From Catenovulum sediminis (GTDB lineage Bacteria > Pseudomonadota > Gammaproteobacteria > Enterobacterales > Alteromonadaceae), in the NCBI RefSeq assembly GCF_007289895.1, contig NZ_CP041660.1:1488001-1552000 (forward strand): 64,000 nucleotides of DNA, written 5' to 3'. This document shows, one piece after another, positions 9,750-17,905 of the stretch. Position numbers and translations under genes: made by a program. The notes under the pieces were generated by a model. It did not search any database. It was not told the origin of the DNA and was given only the letters and a program-made list of their open reading frames with translations. Position 1 is the stretch's first letter. Each line of letters begins with the position of its first letter.

Positions 9750-9763
9750 ATGACAAATGTCAT
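9750..9763. promoter_or_regulatory. Palindromic operator candidate upstream of the TPR/two-component operon
   Basis: ATGAC-AAAT-GTCAT is a perfect palindrome about 110 bp upstream of the TPR start. NarL-family regulators often bind such GACA/TGTC dyads, so autoregulation by the adjacent DesR-like regulator is possible. This is inference from symmetry and location. Confidence 0.35.
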
Positions 9764-10072
9764 GCGTATGATCGGCGCCAATCGCGCTCGTTCGTCACGG
9801 TTATCTAGGCGAGTTTTGCATTATTTGAGTGTTAAGCCGCCGCTTGCGGCTGCTGTAATAAATACAGGAGAGATCTATTGAACATGTTAATTTTAAAGCT
9901 ATTCAGAAACTCAAAGTAGCCCGGAGATGAAGCCTAGCTGATTAAGTTTACCGCGAAAAAATATAGTGCTTTTCCAATGAAGTTAAATCAATTTATTCAA
10001 TTCAAGATGAGCACTACGCCCTTTCAGTTCTATGGCTAAATCTCTTATAAAAATTTAGGACATTCAATTCAC

Positions 10073-10211
10073 AAACGGTAACAAAGTTCTGGACCAAGTT
10101 ATTTACCGACTTTGAGTCGGTAGTTTATTCCCGCAATACTTTTCTATCCGTTATTACAGAGGTAGACTTCTACCGAAAAGCTGTTAATATCGACAATGAA
10201 ACGGTAACAAA
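10073..10211. promoter_or_regulatory. Symmetric and direct-repeat motifs upstream of the first hipA-like gene
   Basis: AAACGGTAACAAA occurs at 10073-10085 and again, identical, at 10199-10211, just before the hipA-like start. Between them lie an 8-bp perfect dyad TACCGACT/AGTCGGTA (10104-10122) and a 6-bp dyad GGTAGA/TCTACC (10161-10174) that shares the half-site. This looks like the operator-promoter region of hipAB module 1. The remainder of the 585-bp gap 9641-10225 showed no gene. Confidence 0.45.
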
Positions 10212-10225
10212 CTACTGGGTGGGTA

Positions 10226-11563
10226 ATGCAAGCCGTCACGCTACAATTATTTAATCAAGGCCAATGGTGGGACGCCGCTACGTTGAGTTTCTCCGATGAG
10301 CGGCTAAGTGCCAGTTGTTTGCTTTATTATGAACCTGAGTATATTGCAATGGTAGCCAATTACGAGGTCAAGGATTGTTGGGCATGCACGGTTAATGCGC
10401 CCATTAGTGCTGTTCCGCAAGACTACCCCAATTGGCCTGCGCTACTAGATGATATTTTGCCAGCCGGTAAATCTCGAGATTGGTGGCTCAAGTACCTTAA
10501 TGTCAGTCGCGCTAACGAGTTTCAGCAAAACTACGCGTTGCTGACACATGCTTGTATGTCACCCGTTGGCAACTTACGAATAAAAGAGTCTGTGCCAGCG
10601 ACAGCTAATATCGACACACGTCGCTTTCCAATTAAAGACGTGATTTCATTGCAGTATGACTTCTTAGAGTATGCCAATGAACAAGGGGCTGCAGTAGGAG
10701 GTGCAACAGGGGCTGGTGGTGTTGCACCAAAGCTTTTGCTGATGCTTGAAGATGACAAAGTTTTTATTGACGGTGACTTTGCTGGCAAACCATTGACGGC
10801 CACACCGTATTTAACAAAGTTCGCGCGAAATAAACGTACAGCTCGAGACAATAATATCCTCAAAGCTGAAGGTGTTTATTATCAGGCTCTTGCTGAGATT
10901 CTCAAAGATACCAACGTTCAAACCATCAATGTGAACAAGCTAAAAATATTAGAAGATGAACAGAGCGGTCAAGTCAGTTTGTGGTTGCCACGCTTTGACG
11001 TCGGGTTTGAAAACGGCGCAGCCACAAGAATTGGTTTGGAGAGTATCTATTCAATCATAAATGCAGAGCCAGGCAGTTATCAAGATCATTTTTATGTGAT
11101 GGAGACTGTTTGGCGCAGAATAAACTCTGCAACTCAAATGACACAAAAGGAATTTGCAAAGCAATATGTTGTTAGAGATTTTTTAAACATTGTTTTTGGC
11201 AATTCAGATAATCACGGCCGAAATATTTCGTTTTTAAAATATGATGGCGATATTGGTTTTGCACCCATTTATGATTTTGCTCCGATGAAAGCAGATGAAG
11301 AAGGTATAACCCGTTTATTCAAATGGGGACGAAGTTGTGAAGCGGGGGGGCAAGTTAATTTTTCAAACGTCGCTAAACAGCTTTCCGATTTTTGTGAGCC
11401 GGACGAACTGATTTTATTTTTGAATCATCTGGCAGAGAAATTAATCGACTTGCCTGAACGACTGGCAAGATTAAATTGCCCAGATGAAATATTAAATTTT
11501 CCCGCGATTGGTTTTAGCAATGTAAAAAATAAATTAGTAGAGATGGGGGTTTATGATGGCTAG
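10226..11563 (+). CDS. HipA-like Ser/Thr kinase toxin (module 1)
   Basis: A 445-residue HipA-family protein. It has a glycine-rich loop (GGATGAGGVAPK, ~158-169), an invariant-type Lys in YLTKFA (K198), the catalytic motif GNSDNHGRN (325-333) and a metal-binding YDF (349-351), so the kinase core looks intact. HipA toxins phosphorylate an essential target, classically glutamyl-tRNA synthetase, and halt growth; the target of this divergent member is unknown. It precedes its HTH partner, the reverse of the usual hipB-hipA order, and overlaps it by 11 bp. Confidence 0.85.
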   Translation: MQAVTLQLFNQGQWWDAATLSFSDERLSASCLLYYEPEYIAMVANYEVKDCWACTVNAPISAVPQDYPNWPALLDDILPAGKSRDWWLKYLNVSRANEFQQNYALLTHACMSPVGNLRIKESVPATANIDTRRFPIKDVISLQYDFLEYANEQGAAVGGATGAGGVAPKLLLMLEDDKVFIDGDFAGKPLTATPYLTKFARNKRTARDNNILKAEGVYYQALAEILKDTNVQTINVNKLKILEDEQSGQVSLWLPRFDVGFENGAATRIGLESIYSIINAEPGSYQDHFYVMETVWRRINSATQMTQKEFAKQYVVRDFLNIVFGNSDNHGRNISFLKYDGDIGFAPIYDFAPMKADEEGITRLFKWGRSCEAGGQVNFSNVAKQLSDFCEPDELILFLNHLAEKLIDLPERLARLNCPDEILNFPAIGFSNVKNKLVEMGVYDG

Positions 11564-11834
11564 CTTGTCTGGTGAACAACGAAAAGAAATTCTTGCGAAG
11601 CTAGAAAGCGATCTGGCCAATAATGTTATTACCATTGGTGAGTTAGTCAAACAGGTTCGTACGCAGCTGTACGGCATGACGCAAACTCAATACGCAAAAT
11701 TTATTAAGGTGTCTGACAAAACCCTAAGAGATATTGAAAAAGGCAATACAGACCCTAGAGTCTCAGTACTGAATAAAATTTTAGCGCCAGGGGGCTTTCA
11801 GCTGTCAGCGCGCGCGGTTCGGCGCGATATTTAA
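11553..11834 (+). CDS. HipB-like XRE-family antitoxin (module 1)
   Basis: A 93-residue protein with a central XRE helix-turn-helix (MTQTQYAKFIKVSDKTLRDI, then EKGNTDPRVSVLNKIL) and a basic C terminus. Its start lies inside the end of the hipA-like gene (11 bp overlap), so it is coupled to it. As in other HipB proteins it should neutralise the kinase and repress the operon. Toxin-first order is atypical. Either of two adjacent ATG codons at 11553 or 11556 could be used. Confidence 0.8.
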   Translation: MMASLSGEQRKEILAKLESDLANNVITIGELVKQVRTQLYGMTQTQYAKFIKVSDKTLRDIEKGNTDPRVSVLNKILAPGGFQLSARAVRRDI

Positions 11835-11899
11835 TTTCTCGCGTAGTTCAGGCTCTAGCCACTAAATCTTACTTCACTTTTTGTAGACCTAGGGCGTGT

Positions 11900-12238
11900 T
11901 TACCACCTCTGAGGTAAATACTGCGTGAAATACAAAGGCATCACGATATTAGTTTGTTCTAACGCTGAAGAGCCTTGTGTGCCAGTTAGCTTAAAGGTTG
12001 TAATTAGTGCACATTTTTCAACGTAGGATGCCAATGATTTTGCTCTTGTACGTTTACCACTTTTGACTTCAACAGGAACGATATCGCCTTCATCGGTTGC
12101 CAAAATAAATTCGATTTCGGCGCGGGCATCATTCCATGAATAACTTGGGTCAACACCAATAGCGGTGAGCTCTTGTTGCACAAAGTTTTCTGCCACATAT
12201 CCTTTAAAATTAAACCATCCAATTTTGGTATTTAGGCA
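11900..12238 (-). pseudogene. C-terminal fragment of a DUF4143/AAA-type ATPase
   Basis: The frame open from about 12238 to the stop at 11900 reads as the C-terminal nuclease-like part of DUF4143 ATPases: KGYVAENFVQQEL, then EIEFILATDEGDIVPVEVKSG. The AAA ATPase N-terminal ~300 residues are missing; upstream is a stop codon and then the promoter of the next hipBA module. GTG 12196 gives a formal 98-residue ORF but is internal to the homologous region. It is a remnant left by rearrangement in the island. Confidence 0.65.
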
Positions 12239-12330
12239 TTAATTAATAAAATATGGTTTTTTACTTTCAGTTTTAAGTTAATTCACTATAATTTAGTTAT
12301 TAGATGTTAATTACTCATTAATGGTGTTTT

Positions 12331-12621
12331 ATGAACAAGGTAGAGCATACAAAAGTATTACTTGGGCAACTCATTAAACAAACCCGAGCTATGAGCATGG
12401 ATCAGCATGAATTGGCGCTTAGAACGGGGGCGAGTAAAAATACCATTAGCCGTTTAGAGCTTGGCAAAGGGGTCAATGTTGATACCTTGTTCTTGGTTTT
12501 AGATCATTTAGATTTGCTTGATCCAATTTTAGAAACCGTCGAACAGCAATACGAGTTAGTTAAAAATAATCCGCAACGCAGTACCTCTAAAGTTGCAAAG
12601 GAGTTGCCGAATGACTTCTAG
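12331..12621 (+). CDS. HipB-like XRE-family antitoxin (module 2)
   Basis: A 96-residue HTH protein (LIKQTRAMSMDQHELALRTG, then ASKNTISRLELGKG) with a C-terminal tail. A consensus -10 box TATAAT stands at 12287-12292. Its last 11 bp overlap the start of the downstream hipA-like gene, the canonical hipBA arrangement. Expected role: repress its own promoter and hold the kinase inactive. Confidence 0.85.
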   Translation: MNKVEHTKVLLGQLIKQTRAMSMDQHELALRTGASKNTISRLELGKGVNVDTLFLVLDHLDLLDPILETVEQQYELVKNNPQRSTSKVAKELPNDF

Positions 12622-13813
12622 TGCGTATGTATTTATTGAAGGGCTAGAAGATTCGCCAGTCATTTGTGCCATTGTCGAGCTAGACCCAGCCGCCAAAGTA
12701 GGCAAGTTTCGTTACGGTAAATCTTATTTGCAGCGTGATGATGCCTTCCCACTGGATCCTTTACATTTACCCCTTGTTAGCGAACAGCTTGTTACTCGGG
12801 TAAACAACGGTATGTTTGGCACTATTTTAGATGCAGGAGCCGACAGTTGGGGTAAAAAGTTAATATATTCGTTACATACTACAAAACCCAAAGACGACTT
12901 AGAGCTGGTGTTGGCTGGTTCTGGCATGGGGGTAGGAGCACTCACGTTTAGTTTATCGAGAACGGCCAGCAAACCTAAGCGCAACAAAAATACCATTGGC
13001 GATATCCCAATGTTATTGAAAGGTAAACAAGCGATATTGGCCGACCAAGCCATATCCAATGCGGTAAAGAAGGCATTTCAATTCGGATCTAGTATGGGCG
13101 GGGCGAGACCCAAAACCATTGTTGAAGACGGCGGCATTAGTTACCTAGCTAAGTTTAACCGTAATGACGACCTCTTTAACGTCTGTCGTGTTGAACATGC
13201 TTGTATGAATATGCTGTCAGAGTTAAAAGAGCTGCATGTGCGAGTCGCCAATACTAAGCTGCTTGAAAATCACGATGAAGATATTTTGCTCGTAGAGCGT
13301 TTTGACTGTGCAAACTACCAACCGTCTCATCATTTTTTAAGTGCAAATTCACTCATTAATAAAATGAAGGTCACAGAGCAATCGACTACAACAACTTATA
13401 GCTACGGCGCGCTAGCTGAATTTAACATGAAGTATGGTGCCGAGCCGTTAGACGCTCATGAGCTGTTTGCTCGCATGGTTTTTAATATTTGTATGGGCAA
13501 TACTGACGACCATTCACGAAACCATGCATTTTTATACTCTTTCAAGAATAGGCATTGGCGCTTATCCAAAGCGTATGACGTGTTACCAATTAATAATACT
13601 AGGCAACATGGTATTGGCATTGGTCAACAAGGTAGATTAGGTAGTATTGAAAATGCCATGTCGCAGGCAAAGCGATTTGGTCTGAATAGCAGAAAGGCAG
13701 AAACAATTGCAAAAACCGTTATCGAACTAACGTCACAATGGCCAGCCTATTTTAGCAGTAGCGGTGTTTCAGATGCGGATATCGAAATATTGAAAGCCGT
13801 AATACCGGAATAA
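12611..13813 (+). CDS. HipA-like Ser/Thr kinase toxin (module 2)
   Basis: ATG 12611 is preferred over an upstream in-frame start at 12593 because it gives the usual short overlap with the hipB-like gene. The 400-residue product has the loop SMGGARPK (161-168), Lys181 in YLAKFN, catalytic GNTDDHSRN (296-304) and YDV (322-324). The N-terminal region (1-110) matches the HipA N-lobe layout with an ADSWGKKL segment. The kinase looks complete. It differs widely from the other four HipA-like proteins here, so it was acquired separately rather than by local duplication. Confidence 0.87.
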   Translation: MTSSAYVFIEGLEDSPVICAIVELDPAAKVGKFRYGKSYLQRDDAFPLDPLHLPLVSEQLVTRVNNGMFGTILDAGADSWGKKLIYSLHTTKPKDDLELVLAGSGMGVGALTFSLSRTASKPKRNKNTIGDIPMLLKGKQAILADQAISNAVKKAFQFGSSMGGARPKTIVEDGGISYLAKFNRNDDLFNVCRVEHACMNMLSELKELHVRVANTKLLENHDEDILLVERFDCANYQPSHHFLSANSLINKMKVTEQSTTTTYSYGALAEFNMKYGAEPLDAHELFARMVFNICMGNTDDHSRNHAFLYSFKNRHWRLSKAYDVLPINNTRQHGIGIGQQGRLGSIENAMSQAKRFGLNSRKAETIAKTVIELTSQWPAYFSSSGVSDADIEILKAVIPE

Positions 13814-13864
13814 ATACCGGAATAAAAGCAAACCATCTAAGCACAGGTTAATGAAAGTTTAAGA

Positions 13865-14025
13865 CTAGCTGTAGCCACTAGCCATTTCGTTCTTTAACCT
13901 CGTTATACTATTTTTGACAGATCCCAGAGCGGTGTAAGTCTTGCGGATCTTTTTAGTTGTCATATTCACCTCGTTAAGTCATTTTACTCACTTAGCGTGG
14001 TGTCCAAAAGTATTGGATCAGATCA
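13865..14025 (-). mobile_element. Remnant of an IS3-family left end
   Basis: Read on the minus strand from 14025, the sequence begins TGATCTGATCCAATACTTTT then GGACACC, a typical IS3-family terminal repeat. It continues to ATG at 13963, which opens MTTKKIRKTYTA, the usual start of an OrfA transposase. The frame then leaves the family pattern and stops at 13865 after 32 codons. It differs from the intact IS3 element at 22943. It accounts for most of the 359-bp gap 13814-14172. Confidence 0.55.
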
Positions 14026-14144
14026 GTGAGCGCGCGTGTTACGGTTTATCTATAATTACACATCAAAAGCGCATGGTGATACATAATAGCTAATCATTCT
14101 TGTGTTTGCGGGATTAGGGTGATATGTTTTTGTATATAATTATT

Positions 14145-14162
14145 CTTAATTGATGCATTAAG
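14145..14162. promoter_or_regulatory. Palindrome between promoter and hipBA module 3
   Basis: CTTAAT-TGATGC-ATTAAG is a perfect 6-bp dyad lying 10 bp before the antitoxin start and just past a -10-like TATAAT (14135-14140). The position fits an operator for the module's own HTH protein. Confidence 0.45.
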
Positions 14163-14172
14163 GCATATCGAA

Positions 14173-14511
14173 ATGAGCTATGTAACAGAGCAGATACTAG
14201 AAAGTCTTCGAGAAGCTCGAGTACGTAAGGGGTTTAGCCAAAGAGAGCTGAGCGCGCGTTCGGGGGTGCCTCAAAGCCATATTTCGAAAATCGAGTCTGG
14301 CGGCGTAGATTTAAGAATATCCAGTTTAATTGCACTTGCCCGTGTACTTGACCTAGAGCTATTGGTTGCGCCTAAAAAGTCCGTGCCTGCCATCAAGTCG
14401 ATTATTCGAAGTGGCCAAGGTGCTCTCAACAGCCCTAGCAATAATGGCATCAACGATGAAGCTGAGCAAATGTCACCCGCATATCAGTTAGAGGAAGACG
14501 ATGATGACTAA
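14173..14511 (+). CDS. HipB-like XRE-family antitoxin (module 3)
   Basis: A 112-residue protein whose N-terminal half is a clear XRE HTH (LREARVRKGFSQRELSARSG, then VPQSHISKIESG). The C-terminal ~45 residues are low in structure and end in an acidic EEDDDD. It overlaps the downstream kinase gene by 11 bp. It should be the cognate antitoxin and autorepressor. Confidence 0.85.
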   Translation: MSYVTEQILESLREARVRKGFSQRELSARSGVPQSHISKIESGGVDLRISSLIALARVLDLELLVAPKKSVPAIKSIIRSGQGALNSPSNNGINDEAEQMSPAYQLEEDDDD

Positions 14512-15733
14512 CAATGTCTCTACGCTCAACGTGTTGCTCTACGGTGAACCCATCGCAACGATCACCCACGTGGGCAATGACAGAACGCTTTTTGCCTTTA
14601 TGGATTCGTACATTAATGACGAATCACGGCCTGTGTTAGGGCTGGGTTTTAAAGATGCACTGGGAGGTTTACTGACCAACTTCAAACCGACCCAAACTAA
14701 GTTAATCCCGTTTTTCTCTAACCTTTTGCCAGAAGAAACGATGCGTCATTACTTGGCAGAGCGTGCCGGAGTGAACCCAGCGCGGGAATTTTTTCTATTG
14801 TGGGTGTTAGGACAGGATTTAGCCGGTGCGATCACGGTCGAACCGGCTGATGGCGAAGCGCTGCCGCCTAACGTGCATCAAGACATTGACGATGAGACGA
14901 AAATTGAAGCGCCAATGCGTTTTTCATTAGCGGGTGTGCAGTTGAAGTTTTCAGCGGTGCAACAGGCTAACGGCGGTTTGACTATTCCAGCAACCGGTAA
15001 AGGTGGCTCTTGGATTGTGAAATTGCCGTCGTCTCGATTTGACGCTGTGCCAGAGAATGAATATTCGATGATGGAACTGGCTCGCATGTTGGGAATGGAT
15101 GTGCCGGAGACTCAGCTACTTCCCATTAGTCAGATTGCTAATATCCCACAAGGGATTGGAAAGTTTGGTGACTCATTTGAAAACGCTCAGGCCTTTGTGA
15201 TCAAGCGCTTTGATCGTGCAGGTGATCAAGCCGTACACATTGAAGATTTTGCGCAAGTGTTTGGTGTCTATCCTCAAGATAAGTACAAAAAAGCCAGTAT
15301 GCGCAATATTGCTCAGGTTATCGGCATCGAAGGCCAAGATGAAGACATCGCAGAATTTACTCGCAGATTGGTGTTCAATACCCTAATTGGCAATGCAGAT
15401 ATGCATTTGAAAAATTGGTCTGTGATCTACAAAGACAAGCGCACTGCATCCATTGCGCCGGCTTATGACTTTGTTTCGACCATTCCATATATCCCCGATG
15501 ATAGTGCATCGTTAAAGGTTAGCCGTAGCAAGAAATTCAGTGATTTCACGCTGGATGAGCTGTCACACTTAGCGGCTAAAGCCATGTTGCCAGAAAAATT
15601 GGTGTTAGATACCGCCAAGCAAACCGTGGCAGGCTTTCATGAAATCTGGGCGAAAGAAAAGACGCATTTACCGCTTACCAAGTCGATGATTAAAGCAATT
15701 GAAACACACTTACGAAGCATATCGCTACGCTAA
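14501..15733 (+). CDS. HipA-like Ser/Thr kinase toxin (module 3)
   Basis: A 410-residue kinase with N-terminal HipA_N features (LLPEETMRHYLAERAG), the loop SLAGVQLK (142-149), Lys174 in WIVKLP, catalytic IGNADMHLKN (296-305) and YDF (322-324). All core residues are present. ATG at 14501 or 14504 are both possible. The SLAGVQ loop contains a serine at the place of the regulatory autophosphorylation site of E. coli HipA, which modules 1, 2 and 4 change to glycine-rich variants. Confidence 0.88.
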   Translation: MMTNNVSTLNVLLYGEPIATITHVGNDRTLFAFMDSYINDESRPVLGLGFKDALGGLLTNFKPTQTKLIPFFSNLLPEETMRHYLAERAGVNPAREFFLLWVLGQDLAGAITVEPADGEALPPNVHQDIDDETKIEAPMRFSLAGVQLKFSAVQQANGGLTIPATGKGGSWIVKLPSSRFDAVPENEYSMMELARMLGMDVPETQLLPISQIANIPQGIGKFGDSFENAQAFVIKRFDRAGDQAVHIEDFAQVFGVYPQDKYKKASMRNIAQVIGIEGQDEDIAEFTRRLVFNTLIGNADMHLKNWSVIYKDKRTASIAPAYDFVSTIPYIPDDSASLKVSRSKKFSDFTLDELSHLAAKAMLPEKLVLDTAKQTVAGFHEIWAKEKTHLPLTKSMIKAIETHLRSISLR

Positions 15734-15830
15734 AATACGAAGCATCGCGTACTTCTTTTCGAAAATAAGCAGCGGCAATTCTAGCGTCTGCCAACGACAT
15801 TAAAGGAAATTGTCCCAAGGTTGCTTCTCG

Positions 15831-16013
15831 TCATCCTTTGGCCGTGGTGTAGCGGATCATCCAGTCAGGCGAGCCCTGTTTGCGGACGCAAAAGTATAGC
15901 CTTTCACCATCTGAATATTTTTTGGGGTCGGCTTTGCTATATGCAATAACCTGTTTTGCTGTGAGTTTCCCATGTTTACTCCATAGTTGCTGAAATAATG
16001 GAGGGGGCAACAA
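15831..16013 (-). pseudogene. N-terminal stub of a DUF4102-type tyrosine integrase
   Basis: About 45 residues match the arm-type DNA-binding N terminus of P4-like integrases: KLTAKQVIAYSKADPKKYSD, then GERLYFCVRKQGSPDW and IRYTTAKG. The frame stops where the homology should run on, and no catalytic domain follows, so only the start of the gene survives. It marks an old integration event inside the hipAB island. The rest of the 515-bp gap 15734-16248 holds only the operators of module 4. Confidence 0.6.
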
Positions 16014-16183
16014 TGGCTGCCCACCAAATTGCTCACCACTTGCCTATGGCTTTTACTAAATCTTAGTGGTGCTTCTTGGCTATGACTACGGAAAAACAGT
16101 GCCGTTTTTTTGCTGCTGCTAGGATTTAAAAATAGCTGTTTTGAAGGGCTTTATCGAGTGATTTTTCAACACCCTACTTGTTT

Positions 16184-16245
16184 GTGGATACAATAGTATT
16201 CACTTCCTGCTTTATTTCGCTACAATGGATATAACTGTATCCATT
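16184..16245. promoter_or_regulatory. Two GGATA/TATCC-type operator dyads of hipBA module 4
   Basis: GTGGATAC-AATA-GTATTCAC (16184-16203, one mismatch) and AATGGATA-TAACTG-TATCCATT (16224-16245, perfect 8-bp arms) lie in the last 65 bp before the antitoxin start. E. coli HipB binds TATCC-N8-GGATA, so the half-site is the same although arm order and spacing differ. Autoregulation by the module-4 HTH protein is inferred. Confidence 0.6.
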
Positions 16246-16248
16246 TGA

Positions 16249-16548
16249 ATGTTGCGGATGAATTTTACCTTACTTGATGATACCGATGTAAGCCAAGCTT
16301 ATGCGGCTTATTTACGTGAGTTACGAAAGCAGGCAAAGTTGTCACGCGCTGCGTTGGCTGAGCGAAGCTGCGTACCTGCGGCCACCATTAAGAAGTTTGA
16401 GCTAACTGGGCAAATTTCATTTCGCCAATTATTGTTGCTTTGGCAGACCCTCGATTCGCTTGGGCGTTTGTACGAGCTCACACAACCTAGCAAAGAACGC
16501 TCTGCTATACCCACGAGTATTGATGAGGTGCTAAAAGATGAGTTTTAA
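16249..16548 (+). CDS. HipB-like XRE-family antitoxin (module 4)
   Basis: A 99-residue XRE protein (LRELRKQAKLSRAALAERSC, then VPAATIKKFELTG). ATG 16249 sits only 3 bp past a perfect operator dyad; the in-frame ATG 16258 is an alternative start. It overlaps the hipA-like gene by 11 bp. Likely antitoxin and repressor of a four-gene operon that runs to 19884. Confidence 0.83.
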   Translation: MLRMNFTLLDDTDVSQAYAAYLRELRKQAKLSRAALAERSCVPAATIKKFELTGQISFRQLLLLWQTLDSLGRLYELTQPSKERSAIPTSIDEVLKDEF

Positions 16549-17887
16549 ACCCATTCAAAAACTCATGGTAACTCGTACGTTAAGCTCAGGCGAGCAGCTC
16601 GCTGCCGGGGTCTTGGCGCAGAATCGGCAAGGCGTTTTTTTCCAGTATGCAGACAGCTATTTGCAGCAGTTTGGCAATTTATCACCTTTTACCTTGCAAG
16701 CGAGCACACAAGTTCAAGCCGCACCTAAAGCGCCACATCAAGGTGTACATGGCGTATTTGGAGATTGTTTGCCCGATGGTTGGGGAATGCTGTTACAAGA
16801 TCGTATTTTCAGGCAAAAGGGCATCCTGCCTAATCAATTAACGGCAATGGATAGGCTGGCCTTTGTTGGTGGTAAAGGCATGGGAGCATTGTCTTTTTCT
16901 CCGGTGTCGGAGTTTTCAACCACAACGCACGTGGATATTGAATTAGCCACCTTGGGTTTGGAAGCGCAAATGCTGTTCGATGCATCAATGTCAGATTATA
17001 TGGATGATAATCACGAAGAGTCAGATGGGCATACTCAACAGGTGTTGGCCGCCTTAGTCGCCGGTGGTAGTTCGGGTGGAGCAAGGCCCAAGGCGCAGAT
17101 TTATATGCCTGCTGGGGAAACTCAGCATTGTCGAATCTTTGCTCAGCCAGGGGATGAAGCATGGTTAGTTAAGTTTACCTCGAAAAATCTCGCGCTCGGG
17201 CATGAAGAAGGTTTGTGCGAAGCGGTCTATTTACAAATGGCTGAGCAAGCTAAGTGTCAACCACCGCTATGGCAACTCATTGAAGCACCCAGTACAAGCG
17301 GTGCGTCTGCCTGGTTAGCGCTCAAGCGTTTTGATTATGTCACTCAACAGGCCGGTTTGGGCAGCAAGCGTAATGCGGGGCGCTTGCATATGCACAGCGC
17401 TTGCGGGCTGCTGGATGCAGACTTTAGAACGCCAAGTTTAGATTACATTGATTTAATTAAAGCCAGCCGTCAGTTGTGCAAATCGCCAGCGGCTGGACAG
17501 CTGCAATTTCGCCGTGCCGTATTTAACCTGCTGTCGTCTAATCAAGACGACCACAGTAAAAACTGGGCGTTTTTGCAAGCGGATGACGGTCAATGGGATC
17601 CTGCACCTTTTTACGATGTTACTTACAGCCCACATCCATTTAACGAACACGCCACTGTGTTCGGAGGTTATGGCAAAGCGCCACCGCTTAAGGTGATGCA
17701 AAAACTTGCTACCAGTGCTGGCTTTGCGAATTGGCATGAGGCAAGGCAAGTCATTGAAGAAGTTGCAGAAGCCATCAGCCAATTTACTCACCTTGCACGG
17801 CAGCAAGGGATCAGTAAAACGACAGTGTCTGCGATTGCTAAGACATTGGATCAGCGCAAACAAGAAAATGCAGCGCTTTTTCTATAA
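16538..17887 (+). CDS. HipA-like Ser/Thr kinase toxin (module 4)
   Basis: A 449-residue kinase. Visible features are the N-lobe segment GDCLPDGWGMLL, the loop SSGGARPK (178-185), Lys212 in WLVKFT, catalytic SSNQDDHSKN (333-342) and YDV (359-361). The DDH triad is kept although the preceding residues differ from the other modules. Longer than the usual ~410, with an insert around 120-165. It is followed after 18 bp by the SEC-C gene in the same direction. Confidence 0.86.
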   Translation: MSFKPIQKLMVTRTLSSGEQLAAGVLAQNRQGVFFQYADSYLQQFGNLSPFTLQASTQVQAAPKAPHQGVHGVFGDCLPDGWGMLLQDRIFRQKGILPNQLTAMDRLAFVGGKGMGALSFSPVSEFSTTTHVDIELATLGLEAQMLFDASMSDYMDDNHEESDGHTQQVLAALVAGGSSGGARPKAQIYMPAGETQHCRIFAQPGDEAWLVKFTSKNLALGHEEGLCEAVYLQMAEQAKCQPPLWQLIEAPSTSGASAWLALKRFDYVTQQAGLGSKRNAGRLHMHSACGLLDADFRTPSLDYIDLIKASRQLCKSPAAGQLQFRRAVFNLLSSNQDDHSKNWAFLQADDGQWDPAPFYDVTYSPHPFNEHATVFGGYGKAPPLKVMQKLATSAGFANWHEARQVIEEVAEAISQFTHLARQQGISKTTVSAIAKTLDQRKQENAALFL

Positions 17888-17905
17888 CAATAAGGAGGGA
17901 CAGCA

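Noticed and set aside
9835-9851. AGCCGC/GCGGCT hairpin as a terminator
   Set aside because: No T tract follows on either strand and no gene ends nearby on the plus strand.
12004-12222. Alternative ORF (MDGLILKDMWQ...) over the DUF4143 fragment
   Set aside because: The neighbouring frame carries the family motif AENFVQQEL; this frame is a shadow.
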